Assembly (NCBI GenBank): GCA_032718475.1
Contig: JAUCBJ010000630.1
Span: 56,937-120,936 of the forward strand
Reading direction: 5' to 3'
DNA: 64,000 bases
Source of the DNA: Nemertoderma westbladi
Lineage: Eukaryota > Xenacoelomorpha > Nemertodermatida > Nemertodermatidae
A program made the position numbers and the translations under genes. Shown here piece by piece: positions 1 to 13,100 of the stretch; positions within the stretch are counted from its first letter, which is position 1, and each line of letters begins with the position of its first letter. The notes below the pieces were generated by a model that had not been told where the DNA came from, ran no database searches, and saw only the letters and a list, made by a program, of their open reading frames with translations.

Positions 1-138
1 AAATATTTAAAAGCAATAATAACATTTATTAATTTTTTTTATTTGTTATTAAATAGATATTTATTAAATTATTCCAACGCAAATTATAAATTCAACTTAC
101 AAATAATAATTTATTTTGAACTGTTGATTAGTTGTCAG

Positions 139-323
139 GAATGGCTAAGTTCAGGAAGACCTGTAGACTGGTAATCGTGGCCCACGAGGTCATGCGAACC
201 ATTACAGAATTGTCGCTCGCTTCCACGCCAATGTCCGCCACTGAAGTACAATGGCACGCGCTACACACCAGTAACAACGCACGTAAACTCTTATTCCGAA
301 AGGATTACTTCTGTGCTTCCGAG
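139..323 (+). CDS. CNBD2: CNBD2-like exon (first visible)
   Basis: The acceptor is TTGTCAG at 132-138 and the donor is GAG|GTAAGT at 324. The exon enters in the middle of a codon (two bases, GA), so an upstream exon must exist outside the window. It encodes MAKFRKTCRLVIVAHEV and continues to LFRKDYFCASE. The internal ATG at 141 could be a start, but the good upstream acceptor makes an internal exon more likely. The sequence resembles the N-terminal segment preceding the binding domain in CNBD2-type proteins. Confidence 0.6.
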
Positions 324-1148
324 GTAAGTTCAATCTTCTGTGTAATCTCTTATTCACTCCATGAGGCAGACAAATCACAAGATTATGCACTATGGCTGGT
401 ACTCACGGCGAAAAACAATGTCCTGCAAAGCGGCGGCGGCTCTGCTAAATTGTCAACCTAGGGGAGACAAATATGAGACACCTCCAATTTATTTATTCAC
501 ATTTACTTCGGAAATCCAATTCTCCTCCGTATTATAAAGTCGTACAGTAGAGTTTTCTTTATTTATTTCCACATTTAGGACGTCCGCGTGCCCCCATGGG
601 CCAAATCCATTATGTCGCAGGAACCGCAACAGAGGACCAACGCAGACATTAAAAAACTACACGCCCTCTTGCGTGGTCATCGCGCATTCGATAAATTCTC
701 CTACCCCGTGCAGGCCGCCATGTGTAGGTCGTTTACATACGATTGGTAAGTTAACAGTAAAACTAAAGGCGGGAAAATCAAACTACAATTAGGGTCTAGT
801 TATAGCTGTACAGATGGCAGATTTCCAATTTTCTGGTGCTGCTTCAGCCAGCCAATGTGGCCGATTTTGATAATATTATAAAATTATTTTACTGTAATTT
901 TAATTCCTAGGTTTAGATTATTTTTTGGGTTTGAAAAGCCCCGCGGCAATGTAACCTGCTCCTTTCCTTAAATTGTGTTTAATGCAATTAAATATTTCAA
1001 CCAAAGCAGTTCCCTTTTCTTAATTGTTATACAGATTAATAATGATATGCTTTATAATTATTATTCCCCTCAAAAAGAGATCTAATAAGCTACTTTAGGT
1101 ATATTTATTTTACTTTAGGGGCCGTGCACTAATGATGAATTTTGTAAC

Positions 1149-1187
<39 letters not shown>

Positions 1188-4100
1188 ACCCCTGAACGTC
1201 ACGTCACAAAAAATACCCACTATAGTTAATAAAAAATGTTAAATTTAAAATAATTATGTTATTAAAACTAAATGTAAATACTTCATTAATTCAGCTGTGC
1301 ACAATGACTAAACAAGGAAGACACCCCGCATTATCACTCTCATATGGTAATGATATATTTTATTGTAATAAGTATTTGTAAAAGTATTTTATTTCTTCAC
1401 CAAAGTGCTATTGCGACGTCACAAGTATTAGTATAGCTTTATTTCACTATTTTACTTTATATGATGATGATCCTGTATTTTACTTTATAAGATCCACTAT
1501 TTTACTTTATATAACCCACTATTTTACTTTATAGGATTCACTCTTTTACTTTATACGAGCCACAAATTAACTTTATATGATCCACTATTTCATTTTATGT
1601 GATCGACTATTTTACTTTATATGATCCTCTATTTTACTTTATATGATCCTCTATTTTACTTTGTAGGATCCTTTATTTTACTTTATAGGATCCATGCTAA
1701 GCGTCTGATACTACGGAAGGGCCACCGAGGCGAGAACTTTTACTTTATTTTCTCCGGGACAGTTTTTGTCAACATCGAGGACGTCAATCCGGCGACCAAC
1801 CAGAAGATATGGAGCACAGCTGCGGTGCTGGGGAAAGGGGACTCCTTTGGGGTAGGTTGGAGCACAGCTGCGGTGTGGGAAAGGGGATTCCTTTGGGGTA
1901 GGTTGGAGCACAGCTGCGGTGGTGGGTAAAGGGGATTCCTTTGGGGTAGGTTGGAGCACAGCTGCGGTGGTGGGGAAAGGGGATTCCTTTGGGGTAGGTT
2001 GGAGCACAGCTGCGGTGGTGGGTAAAGGGGATTCCTTTGGGGTAGGTTGGAGCACAGCTGCGGTGTGGGAAAGGGGATTCCTTTGGGGTAGGTTGGAGCA
2101 CAGCTGGGGTAAAGGGGATTCCTTTGGGGTAGGTTGGAGCACAGCTGCGGTGCTGGGTAAAGGGGATTCCTTTGGGGTAGGTTGGAGCACAGCTGCGGTG
2201 GTGGGTAAAGGGGATTCCTTTGGGGTAGGTTGGAGCACAGCTGCGGTGGTGGGGAAAGGGGATTCCTTTGGGGTAGGTTGGAGCACAGCTGCGGTGGTGG
2301 GTAAAGGGGATTCCTTTGGGGTAGGTTGGAGCACAGCTGCGGTGCTGGGTAAAGGGGATTCCTTTGGGGTAGGTTGGAGCACAGCTGCGGGTAAAGGGGA
2401 TTCCTTTGGGGTAGGTTGGAGCACAGCTGGGGAAAGGGGATTCCTTTGGGGTAGGTTGGAGTACAGCTGCGGTGCTGGGTAAAGGGGATTCCTTTGGGGT
2501 AGGTTGGAGCACAGCTGCGGTGGTGGGGAAAGGGGATTCCTTTGGGGTAGGTTGGAGCACAGCTGCGGTGGTGGGGAAAGGGGATTCCTTTGGGGTAGGT
2601 TGGAGCACAGCTGCGGTGGTGGGTAAAGGGGATTCCTTTGGGGTAGGTTGGAGCACAGCTGGGTAAAGGGGATTCCTTTGGGGTAGGTTGGAGCACAGCT
2701 GGGGAAAGGGGATTCCTTTGGGGTAGGTTGGAGCACAGCTGCGGTGCTGGGGAAAGGGGATTCCTTTGGGGTAGGTTGGAGCACAGCTGGGTAAAGGGGA
2801 TTCCTTTGGGGTAGGTTGGAGCACAGCTGGGGAAAGGGGATTCCTTTGGGGTAGGTTGGAGTACAGCTGCGGTGCTGGGTAAAGGGGATTCCTTTGGGGT
2901 AGGTTGGAGCACAGCTGCGGTGGTGGGGAAAGGGGATTCCTTTGGGGTAGGTTGGAGCACAGCTGCGGTGGTGGGGAAAGGGGATTCCTTTGGGGTAGGT
3001 TGGAGCACAGCTGCGGTGGTGGGTAAAGGGGATTCCTTTGGGGTAGGTTGGAGCACAGCTGCGGTGCTGGGTAAAGGGGATTTCTTTGGGGTAAGTTGGA
3101 GCACAGCTGCGGTGGTGGGGAAAGGGGATTCCTTTGGGGTAGGTTGGAGTACAGCTGCGGTGCTGGGTAAAGGGGATTCCTTTAGGGTAGGTTGGAGCAC
3201 AGCTACGGTGGTGGGGAAAGGGGATTCCTTTGGGGTAGGTTGGAGCACAGCTGGGGGAAAGGGGATTCCTTTGGGGTAGGTTGGAGCACAGCTGCGGTGC
3301 TGGGTAAAGGGGATTCCTTTGGGGTAGGTTGGAGCACAGCTGCGGTGCTGGGTAAAGGGGATTCCTTTGGGGTAGGTTGGAGCACAGCTGCGGTGCTGGG
3401 TAAAGGGGATTCCTTTGGGGTAGGTGATGTGTCAATTTAAAAATTTTTTTCAATACTGTTTACGTCCTTGATAAAGTCCGTATATCTCCCTGAAACTTAT
3501 AGTTATTTCTCCATATAACATCCATTTATTTCCCTATAGGAACTAGCATTATTACGCGATATAACTCGAACCGCCAACATCTCCTGTCGGGAATCCTGCG
3601 AGCTGCTGTGTGTTGAGAAACACGTGTTCGCGACTATATGTCCCGAGTTATTCGATAAGGAGCTCAGTGATAAAGTTACATTCATTAAGTTAGTATTTAT
3701 TGGGACGGGGGGGGGGGGGGGGGGTAGTGATTAATGACTAATTAGTGACTCATTCTTTGTACCAAATATTTTTGATTGAAATCTACAAATTTGTTTTAAT
3801 AAAAAAATTCCGTCACTGAAATTTTCAATTGATCTATTTATCTGATCTGATATAGGCTTATTTCCATTTCTATCGAACAGTAGATATTTTATCATGCGAA
3901 TAATAATTAGCATTATTTTAACTATTATTAATTATTAATAATTATTGAAATTAAAAGGCCAGGGAGGGCTATTTTTTTTATATTGATTATTTTGCAGTAT
4001 TGCCCCATATTGCCTTATGAAATGTGCCCGTTGTCCAATATGTATAAATCCACCGCGGCCTAGACCGGTTAAAAATAATCAAATAAAGTAATTATACAAT

Positions 4101-7100
4101 TAGAATAAAGTTTGGTTAAATTTTATAGTGAGCCTCTTGTGGTTTTCTGTCACATGCAGACTGATTAAAAAGAGGAACTATATTAAGAAATTACTGTGAA
4201 ATACTTTCAATTGACATTATTAGATAGTTATTTATTGAAACGTTTTTCTCCCTAGACAATTGCCTTTATTTTCGAATGATTGGACTGACGAAGACTTGGA
4301 GACAATATGTTTTGATGCTCAGCTTCAGGAAGTTAGTAACCCCAAGTATAGTGAGATAAATAATCATTATTATCCCCATTTTTTATTATCATCTGTTGGT
4401 TGAGACAATACAATATTAGAGAGAATCTAACTGTACATTATGCCACCAAGCGGAATACGTTGGTATGGCCTCTGGTGTATTCGATTGGTGTAGTGGTTGC
4501 ATTGAATTCACATCTCCTGTAGGTCGTGGGTTCGATCCTCACATGGGCCAGGGCAGTTTTCGTTTCGGCACGAATGCTTTAAAGGGACCAGCCAGGGCGC
4601 ATCTCTGCCTTGCATCCTTAAGTGGTAGCTAAATGAGTACTAGAGTTTCCTCTGGGGAGTAAAGTTCTGGGGGGACCGCACTGGAAATAAGTCGTCAGAC
4701 TTTGTGCGTAATCCCTGGCCTAGCGGCCGAAGAAAATTTACTTTACTTTTACTTTACTTTGTCTAAAACATATAACGCAATTGAGCAAAAATATGCAATA
4801 AAGTGTTTCACAATTATGGATCATTGCAAAAACCCAGTTCTACCCTGCGGTATATGATGAGCGGCATCAATCACCCACCCCCCCCTCCCCCCCCCCCCCC
4901 CTAACTACAATCGTCCCCAATATTACATCATTTAGAAACATCTTGAGGCCATTAGTGAGAAGTTTGTACTGATATGGAGGATAGGTTTGGCGGCAAGATT
5001 GAACATTCAACTGAAATAATTAAATTTCCATAATTTTCGAAGTTTGCTGGATATATAATCTAATGCTAATTATGTAAAGTAACAATTAATTTAATGTACA
5101 TTGTTTCTTTCATGTTTGATAAAGCTACTTAAGTTTTAACTAATTGTTTTAAATACTACCTTTAAATATTATTTATTCCAAAATTGTAACATTACTCAAC
5201 GCCGTTAGTATTAACAGCGAGTTGTTATTTAGCACTTTACAACTTTAGAGGACATTACAGCATTGTATTGGCCTGTACATTTAGTATTGTATTTGGTGTT
5301 ATTGTTTACGTGGTAACCCATGACGGCGTTAAGTAATGTCCACTAAGGGGACATTACTTAACGCCGTCATTGGATACCACGTAAACAATAGGTGGAAATT
5401 TGCCTGACAGCCAGATAGGCCTACTGCATTACCTACCGGTAGGCGGGGTATAGCTAATAATAACCAGTAGCTATAATTATTAACATGGCTCCAAACGCCA
5501 CCATAAATATAAGCTAACTTATTTATAACATAATTTATGTCATTTTTACATTTATTTATACAGCAACTAATATAATTTGTGCAGTTTCTATCACTTATAA
5601 TATATATGTACAATCATTTCGTAATGTTTAAATGTTGGAATAAAAACTACATACATACTTGTATGCAAAGTGCTTTACAGTGTTCTGATCCTCGTGGCTT
5701 TATTTTCACTCACTCACTAACGGTCGTTCGTGTAATAAAGCAAAGCCACTCGGATCTTCACACTGTAAAGTGCTACTTTATACACACAAGTATGTATAAA
5801 TAATTATTACAGGAAAAGATGCATGAAATTATTATTATATATTAAACAATTTCAGTGCGATATCGTACAATTCGCCCAGACTCATACTATTTTGTGTGTA
5901 TCAAGAAAAAATAATAGGAAATTTATATTTTAGAGCAATGTCAACAAAATAGTTGTTATTGATTCTTCAACAGAAGATTCGATGTGTTTGTGCGCCGAGG
6001 GTAAATTTATTATTATAAAGATTCTCGTTTTACCGGTCAATGCGATGATCCGAAATGATGCTGAGTTGGAGGCGGATCTATTGGAACAGAGTCGGGATCT
6101 CGAGGCGTTATTGTTCGATATGGGACAAGGTGAGAGTAGAGGCGTTATTGTTCGATATGGGACAAGGTGAGAGTAGAGGCGTTATGGTTCTATATGGGAC
6201 AAGGTGAGAGTAGAGGCGTTATTGTTCGATATGGGACAAGGTGAGAGTAGAGGCCTTATTGTTCGATATGGGACAAGGTGAGAGTAGAGGCGTTATTGTT
6301 CGATATGGGACAAGGTGAGAGTAGAGGCGTTATTGTTCGATATGGGACATGGTGAGAGTAGAGGCCTTATTGTTCGATATGGGATAAGGTGAGAGTAGAG
6401 GCGTTATTGTTCGATATGGGACAAGGTGAGAGTAGAGGCCTTATTGTTCGATATAGGATAAGGTGAGAGTAGAGGCGTTATTGTTCGATATGGGACAAGG
6501 TGAGAGTAGAGGCGTTATTGTTCGATATGGTACAAGGTGAGAGTAGAGGCGTTATTGTTCGATATGGGATAAGGTGAGAGTAGAGGCGTTATTGTTCGAT
6601 ATGGGACAAGGTGAGAGTGGGTTCGTTATTGTTCGATATGGGACAAGGTGAGAGTAGAGGCGTTATTGTTCGATATGGGACAAGGTGAGAGTAGAGGCGT
6701 TATTGTTCGATATGGGACAAGGTGAGAGTGGGTGCGTTATTGTTCTTTGTGGGACAAGGTGAGAGTAGAGGCGTTATTGTTCGATATGTGACAAGGTGAG
6801 AGTAGAGGCCTTATTGTTCGATATGGGACAAGGTGAGAGTAGAGGCGTTATTGTTCGATATGGGACAAGGTGAGAGTAGAGGCGTTATTGTTCGATATGG
6901 GACAAGGTGAGAGTAGAGGCCTTATTGTTCGATATAGGATAAGGTGAGAGTAGAGGCGTTATTGTTCGATATGGGACAAGGTGAGAGTAGAGGCGTTATT
7001 GTTCGATATGGGACAAGGTGAGAGTAGAGGCGTTATTGTTTGATATGGGACAAGGTGAGAGTAGAGGCGTTATTGTTCGATATGGGACAAGGTGAGAGTG

Positions 7101-10100
7101 GGTGCGTTATTGTTCTTTGTGGGACAAGGTGAGAGTAGAGGCGTTATTGTTCGATATGGGACAAGGTGAGAGTAGAGGCGTTATTGTTCGATATGGGACA
7201 AGGTGAGAGTAGAGGCGTTATTGTTTGATATGGTACAAGGTGAGAGTAGAGGCGTTATTGTTCGATATGGGATAAGGTGAGAGTAGAGGCGTTATTGTTC
7301 GATATGGGACAAGGTGAGAGTGGGTTCGTTATTGTTCGATATGGGACAAGGTGAGAGTAGAGGCGTTATTGTTCGATATGGGACAAGGTGAGAGTAGAGG
7401 CGTTATTGTTCGATATGGGACAAGGTGAGAGTGGGTGCGTTATTGTTCTTTGTGGGACAAGGTGAGAGTAGAGGCGTTATTGTTCGATATGGGACAAGGT
7501 GAGAGTAGAGGCGTTATTGTTTGATATGGGACAAGGTGAGAGTAGAGGCGTTATTGTTCGATATGGGACAAGGTGAGAGTAGAGGCGTTATTGTTCGATA
7601 TGGGACAAGGTGAGAGTAGAGGCGTTATTGTTTGATATGGGACAAGGTGAGAGTAGAGGCGTTATTGTTCGATATGGGACAAGGTGAGAGTAGAGGCGTT
7701 ATTGTTTGATATGGTACAAGGTGAGAGTAGAGGCCTTATTGTTCGATATGGGACAAGGTGAGAGTAGAGGCGTTATTGTTCGATATGGGACAAGGTGAGA
7801 GTAGAGGCGTTATTGTTCGATATGGGACAAGGTGAGAGTAGAGGCGTTATTGTTTGATATGGTACAAGGTGAGAGTAGAGGCCTTATTGTTCGATATGGG
7901 ATAAGGTGAGAGTAGAGGCGTTATTGTTCGATATGGGACAAGGTGAGAGTAGAGGCGTTATTGTTCGATATGGGACAAGGTGAGAGTAGAGGCGTTATTG
8001 TTCGATATGGGACAAGGTGAGAGTAGAGGCGTTATTGTTCGATATGGGACAAGGTGAGAGTAGAGGCGTTATTGTTCGATATGGTACAAGGTGAGAGTAG
8101 AGGCCTTATTGTTCGATATGGTACAAGGTGAGAGTAGAGGCCTTATTGTTCGATATGGGATAAGGTGAGAGTAGAGGCGTTATTGTTCGATATGGGACAA
8201 GGTGAGAGTAGAGGCGTTATTGTTCGATATGGGACAAGGTGAGAGTAGAGGCGTTATTGTTCGATATGGGACAAGGTGAGAGTAGAGGCGTTATTGTTCG
8301 ATATGGTACAAGGTGAGAGTAGAGGCCTTATTGTTCGATATGGTACAAGGTGAGAGTAGAGGCCTTATTGTTCGATATGGGATAAGGTGAGAGTAGAGGC
8401 GTTATTGTTCGATATGGGACAAGGTGAGAGTAGAGGCGTTATTGTTCGATATGGGACAAGGTGAGAGTAGAGGCGTTATTGTTCGATATGGGACAAGGTG
8501 ATAGTGGGTGCGTTATTGTTCTTTATGGGACAAGGTGAGAGTAGAGGCGTTATTGTTTGATATGGGACAAGGTGAGAGTAGAGGCGTTATTGTTCGATAG
8601 GGTACAAGGTGAGAGTAGAGGCGTTATGGTTCGATATGGGACAAGGTGAGAGTAGAGGCGTTATTGTTCGATATGGGACAAGGTGAGAGTAGAGGCGTTA
8701 TTGTTCGATATGGGACAAGGTGAGAGTGGGTGCGTTATTGTTCGATATGGGATAAGGTGAGAGTAGAGGCGTTATTGTTCGATATGGGACAAGGTGAGAG
8801 TAGAGGCGTTATTGTTCGATATGGGACAAGGTGAGAGTAGAGGCGTTATTGTTCGATATGGGACAAGGTGAGAGTGGGTGCGTTATTGTTCGATATGGGA
8901 TAAGGTGAGAGTAGAGGCCTTATTGTTCGATATGGGACAAGGTGAGAGTAGAGGCGTTATTGTTCGATACGGGACAAGCTGAGAGTAGAGGCGTTATTTT
9001 TCGATATGGTACAAGGTGAGAGTAGAGGCCTTATTGTTCGATATGGGATAAGGTGAGAGTAGAGGCGTTATTGTTCGATATGGGACAAGGTGAGAGTAGA
9101 GGCGTTATTGTTCGATATGGTACAAGGTGAGAGTAGAGGCGTTATTGTTTGATATGGGACAAGGTGAGAGTAGAGGCGTTATTGTTCGATATGGTACAAG
9201 GTGAGAGTAGAGGCGTTATTGTTTGATATGGGACAAGGTGAGAGTAGAGGCGTTATTGTTCGATATGGTACAAGGTGAGAGTAGAGGCGTTATTGTTTGA
9301 TATGGGACAAGGTGAGAGTAGAGGCGTTATTGTTCGATAGGGTACAAGGTGAGAGTAGAGGCGTTATTGTTCGATACGGGACAAGCTGAGAGTAGAGGCG
9401 TTATTGTTCGATATGGGACAAGGTGAGAGTAGAGGCCTTATTGTTCGATATGGGATAAGGTGAGAGTAGAGGCGTTATTGTTCGATATGGGACAAGGTGA
9501 GAGTAGAGGCGTTATTGTTCGATATGGTACAAGGTGAGAGTAGAGGCGTTATTGTTTGATATGGGACAAGGTGAGAGTAGAGGCGTTATTGTTCGATATG
9601 GTACAAGGTGAGAGTAGAGGCGTTATTGTTTGATATGGGACAAGGTGAGAGTAGAGGCGTTATTGTTCGATAGGGTACAAGGTGAGAGTAGAGGCGTTAT
9701 TGTTCGATATGGGATAAGGTGAGAGTAGAGGCCTTATTGTTCGATATGGGACAAGGTGAGAGTAGAGGCGTTATTGTTCGATACGGGACAAGCTGAGAGT
9801 AGAGGCGTTATTGTTCGATATGGGACAAGGTGAGAGTAGAGGCCTTATTGTTCGATATGGGACAAGGTGAGAGTAGAGGCCTTATTGTTCGATATGGGAC
9901 AAGGTGAGAGTAGAGGCCTTATTGTTCGATATGGGACAAGGTGAGAGTAGAGGCGTTATTGTTCGATATGGTACAAGGTGAGAGTAGAGGCGTTATTGTT
10001 CGGTATGGGACAAGGTGAGAGTAGAGGCGTTATTGTTCGATATGGGACAAGGTGAGAGTAGAGGCGTTATTCTTCGATATGGGACAAGGTGAGAGTAGAG

Positions 10101-13100
10101 GCGTTATTGTTCGATATGGTACAAGGTGAGAGTAGAGGCGTTATTGTTTGATATGGGACAAGGTGAGAGTAGAGGCGTTATTGTTCGATATGGTACAAGG
10201 TGAGAGTAGAGGCGTTATTGTTTGATATGGGACAAGGTGAGAGTAGAGGCGTTATTCTTCGATATGGGACAAGGTGAGAGTAGAGGCGTTATTGTTCGAT
10301 ATGGTACAAGGTGAGAGTAGAGGCGTTATTGTTTGATATGGGACAAGGTGAGAGTAGAGGCGTTATTGTTCGATATGGTACAAGGTGAGAGTAGAGGCCT
10401 TATTGTTCGATATGGGATAAGGTGAGAGTAGAGGCGTTATTGTTCGATATGGGACAAGGTGAGAGTAGAGGCGTTATTGTTCGATATGGTACAAGGTGAG
10501 AGTAGAGGCGTTATTGTTTGATATGGGACAAGGTGAGAGTAGAGGCGTTATTGTTCGATATGGGACAAGGTGAGAGTAGAGGCGTTATTGTTTGATATGG
10601 GACAAGGTGAGAGTAGAGGCGTTATTGTTCGATAGGGTACAAGGTGAGAGTAGAGGCGTTATTGTTCGATATGGGATAAGGTGAGAGTAGAGGCCTTATT
10701 GTTCGATATGGGACAAGGTGAGAGTAGAGGCGTTATTGTTCGATACGGGACAAGCTGAGAGTAGAGGCGTTATTGTTCGATATGGGACAAGGTGAGAGTA
10801 GAGGCCTTATTGTTCGATATGGGACAAGGTGAGAGTAGAGGCCTTATTGTTCGATATGGGACAAGGTGAGAGTAGAGGCCTTATTGTTCGATATGGGACA
10901 AGGTGAGAGTAGAGGCGTTATTGTTCGATATGGGACAAGGTGAGAGTAGAGGCGTTATTGTTCGGTATGGGACAAGGTGAGAGTAGAGGCGTTATTGTTC
11001 GATATGGGACAAGGTGAGAGTAGAGGCGTTATTCTTCGATATGGGACAAGGTGAGAGTAGAGGCGTTATTGTTCGATATGGGACAAGGTAAGAGTAGAGG
11101 CGTTATTGTTCGATATGGGTCAAGGTGAGAGTAGAGGCGTTATTGTTCGATATGGGACAAGGTGAGAGTGGGTGCGTTATTGTTATTTATGGGACAAGGT
11201 GAGAGTAGAGGCGTTATTGTTCGATATGGGACAAGGTGAGAGTAGAGGCCTTATTGTTCGATATGGGACAAGCTGAGAGTAGAGGCGTTATTGTTCGATA
11301 TGGGACAAGGTGAGAGTAGAGGCGTTATTGTTCGATATGGGACAAGGTGAGAGTAGAGGCGTTATTGTTAGATATGGGACAAGGTGAGAGTAGAGGCGTT
11401 ATTGTTCGATATGGGACAAGGTGAGAGTAGAGGCGTTATTGTTCGATATGGGACAAGGTGAGAGTAGAGGCGTTATTGTTCGATATGGGTCAAGGTGAGA
11501 GTAGAGGCGTTATTGTTCGATATGGGACAAGGTGAGAGTGGGTGCGTTATTGTTCTTTATGGGACAAGGTGAGAGTAGAGGCGTTATTGTTCGATATGGG
11601 ACAAGGTGAGAGTAGAGGCCTTATTGTTCAATATGGGACAAGCTGAGAGTAGAGGCGTTATTGTTCGATATGGTACAAGGTGAGAGTAGAGGCCTTATTG
11701 TTCGATATGGGATAAGGTGAGAGTAGAGGCGTTATTGTTCGATATGGGACAAGGTGAGAGTAGAGGCGTTATTGTTCGATATGGTACAAGGTGAGAGTAG
11801 AGGCCTTATTGTTCGATATGGGATAAGGTGAGAGTAGAGGCGTTATTGTTCGATATGGGACAAGGTGAGAGTAGAGGCGTTATTGTTCGATATTGTACAA
11901 GGTGAGAGTAGAGGCGTTATTGTTCGATATGGGACAAGGTGATAGTGGGTGCGTTATTGTTCTTTATGGGACAAGGTGAGAGTAGAGGCGTTATTGTTTG
12001 ATATGGGACAAGGTGAGAGTAGAGGCGTTATTGTTCGATAGGGTACAAGGTGAGAGTAGAGGCGTTATTGTTCGATATGGGACAAGGTGAGAGTAGAGGC
12101 GTTATTGTTCGATATGGGACAAGGTGAGAGTAGAGGCGTTATTGTTCGATATGGATCATGGCAGAATGCACACATATTCTTCTATCTTACTGTACATAAG
12201 ATTACCCGTCTGCCCATGTGTTTGTTATCTGACATTGTGTTCCGCGGGATTGTTATGTTCACAGTTAGAACTTGGTGTGAGATCAAATTTTCTCATATCC
12301 ATAATGTTATATATATCTGTATCGGCGGTGAGTTTTTATACCTAACCTAGCAGTTTTTTTTAAGGTCTGTTACGCCTCATCCTTGGGGGCTTTTGAAATG
12401 TTCTATTCTACCATTCTGGCCCTGGTAGTAGTGGTATTAGTTGAGTGGATGTTATCTTGGGTAGAGTTTTCGGTGTAGTGACAGTAATGGTTCTTATCCT
12501 GACAATGTTGTTGATGGCAAGATGTGTTATCCTCGAATAATAATATAAGTTTATTTATATTTTTGGGATATTAGTAAAGTAATGCTATATTATATATACC
12601 TATACTATATATTATTATTATAATTTAGGTATTAAAAAAAAGTCCAACAAAGGTAGCGTTGAGCCTGTTACAAAGACTAGACTGTTGAAATCCATGAACC
12701 TAGAATACGCGAATCTCCCTTATGCTCAGGGTAAGGAGGATATGGTAAGAAATTAATTAAATTAATAAACAGTGTTTATTTATTAATATGATATTTCATT
12801 ATACTGACAAGATTGCTGTTAATAAAAAATATAGCGAATTGTAAAGAATGCTTGACTGCCTTTGCTTCAGTACAATATACAACAGTTTACAGTTTGTACT
12901 GTAGTAACATGTTTCCATCATAGAGGTATTAGTGACACGACTTGATCACCCAGATGCACCTTTACTTCTTACATCTCACTAACAACTAAAAGTCTTCAGA
13001 ATGGTTAGGGATGAGGTGTTTACACATGTGGAATCATTTCTATATCAAACTCAGGCTGTGCACATGTAAAGTGCACTGGACGTCCTTGCTGATCCAACAA

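Larger units (their letters stand above)
746..1688 (+). other. CNBD2-like intron 2
   Basis: The intron holds a dispersed motif (TAACCTGCTCCTTTCC near 953-968), a segment near 805-850 resembling the GCTGAAAGCGG transposon ends seen at 56142 and 57013, a 35-base C homopolymer (1150-1184), and the acceptor-bearing tandem array just before exon 3. Confidence 0.55.
4332..5933 (+). other. CNBD2-like intron 5
   Basis: The intron contains a SINE (about 4460-4760), a C-rich tract (4873-4901), a near-perfect palindrome (5301-5389) and a foldback element (about 5650-5800), each listed separately. Confidence 0.55.

Noticed and set aside
1919..3440. Plus-strand open frames of GKGDSFGVGWSTAAV repeats
   Set aside because: They are read-through of the same array, not separate genes. 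Only possible as alternative splicing extensions of exon 3.
1711..3453. 580- and 502-codon minus-strand open frames (PTPKESPFP-type repeats)
   Set aside because: They lie entirely in donor-site minisatellite 1 and exist only because the unit has no stops in those frames. No start context or homology outside the repeat.
6130..12156. CRISPR-like regular repeats
   Set aside because: Units are contiguous with no variable spacers, and the setting is a spliced eukaryotic gene. It is a minisatellite.
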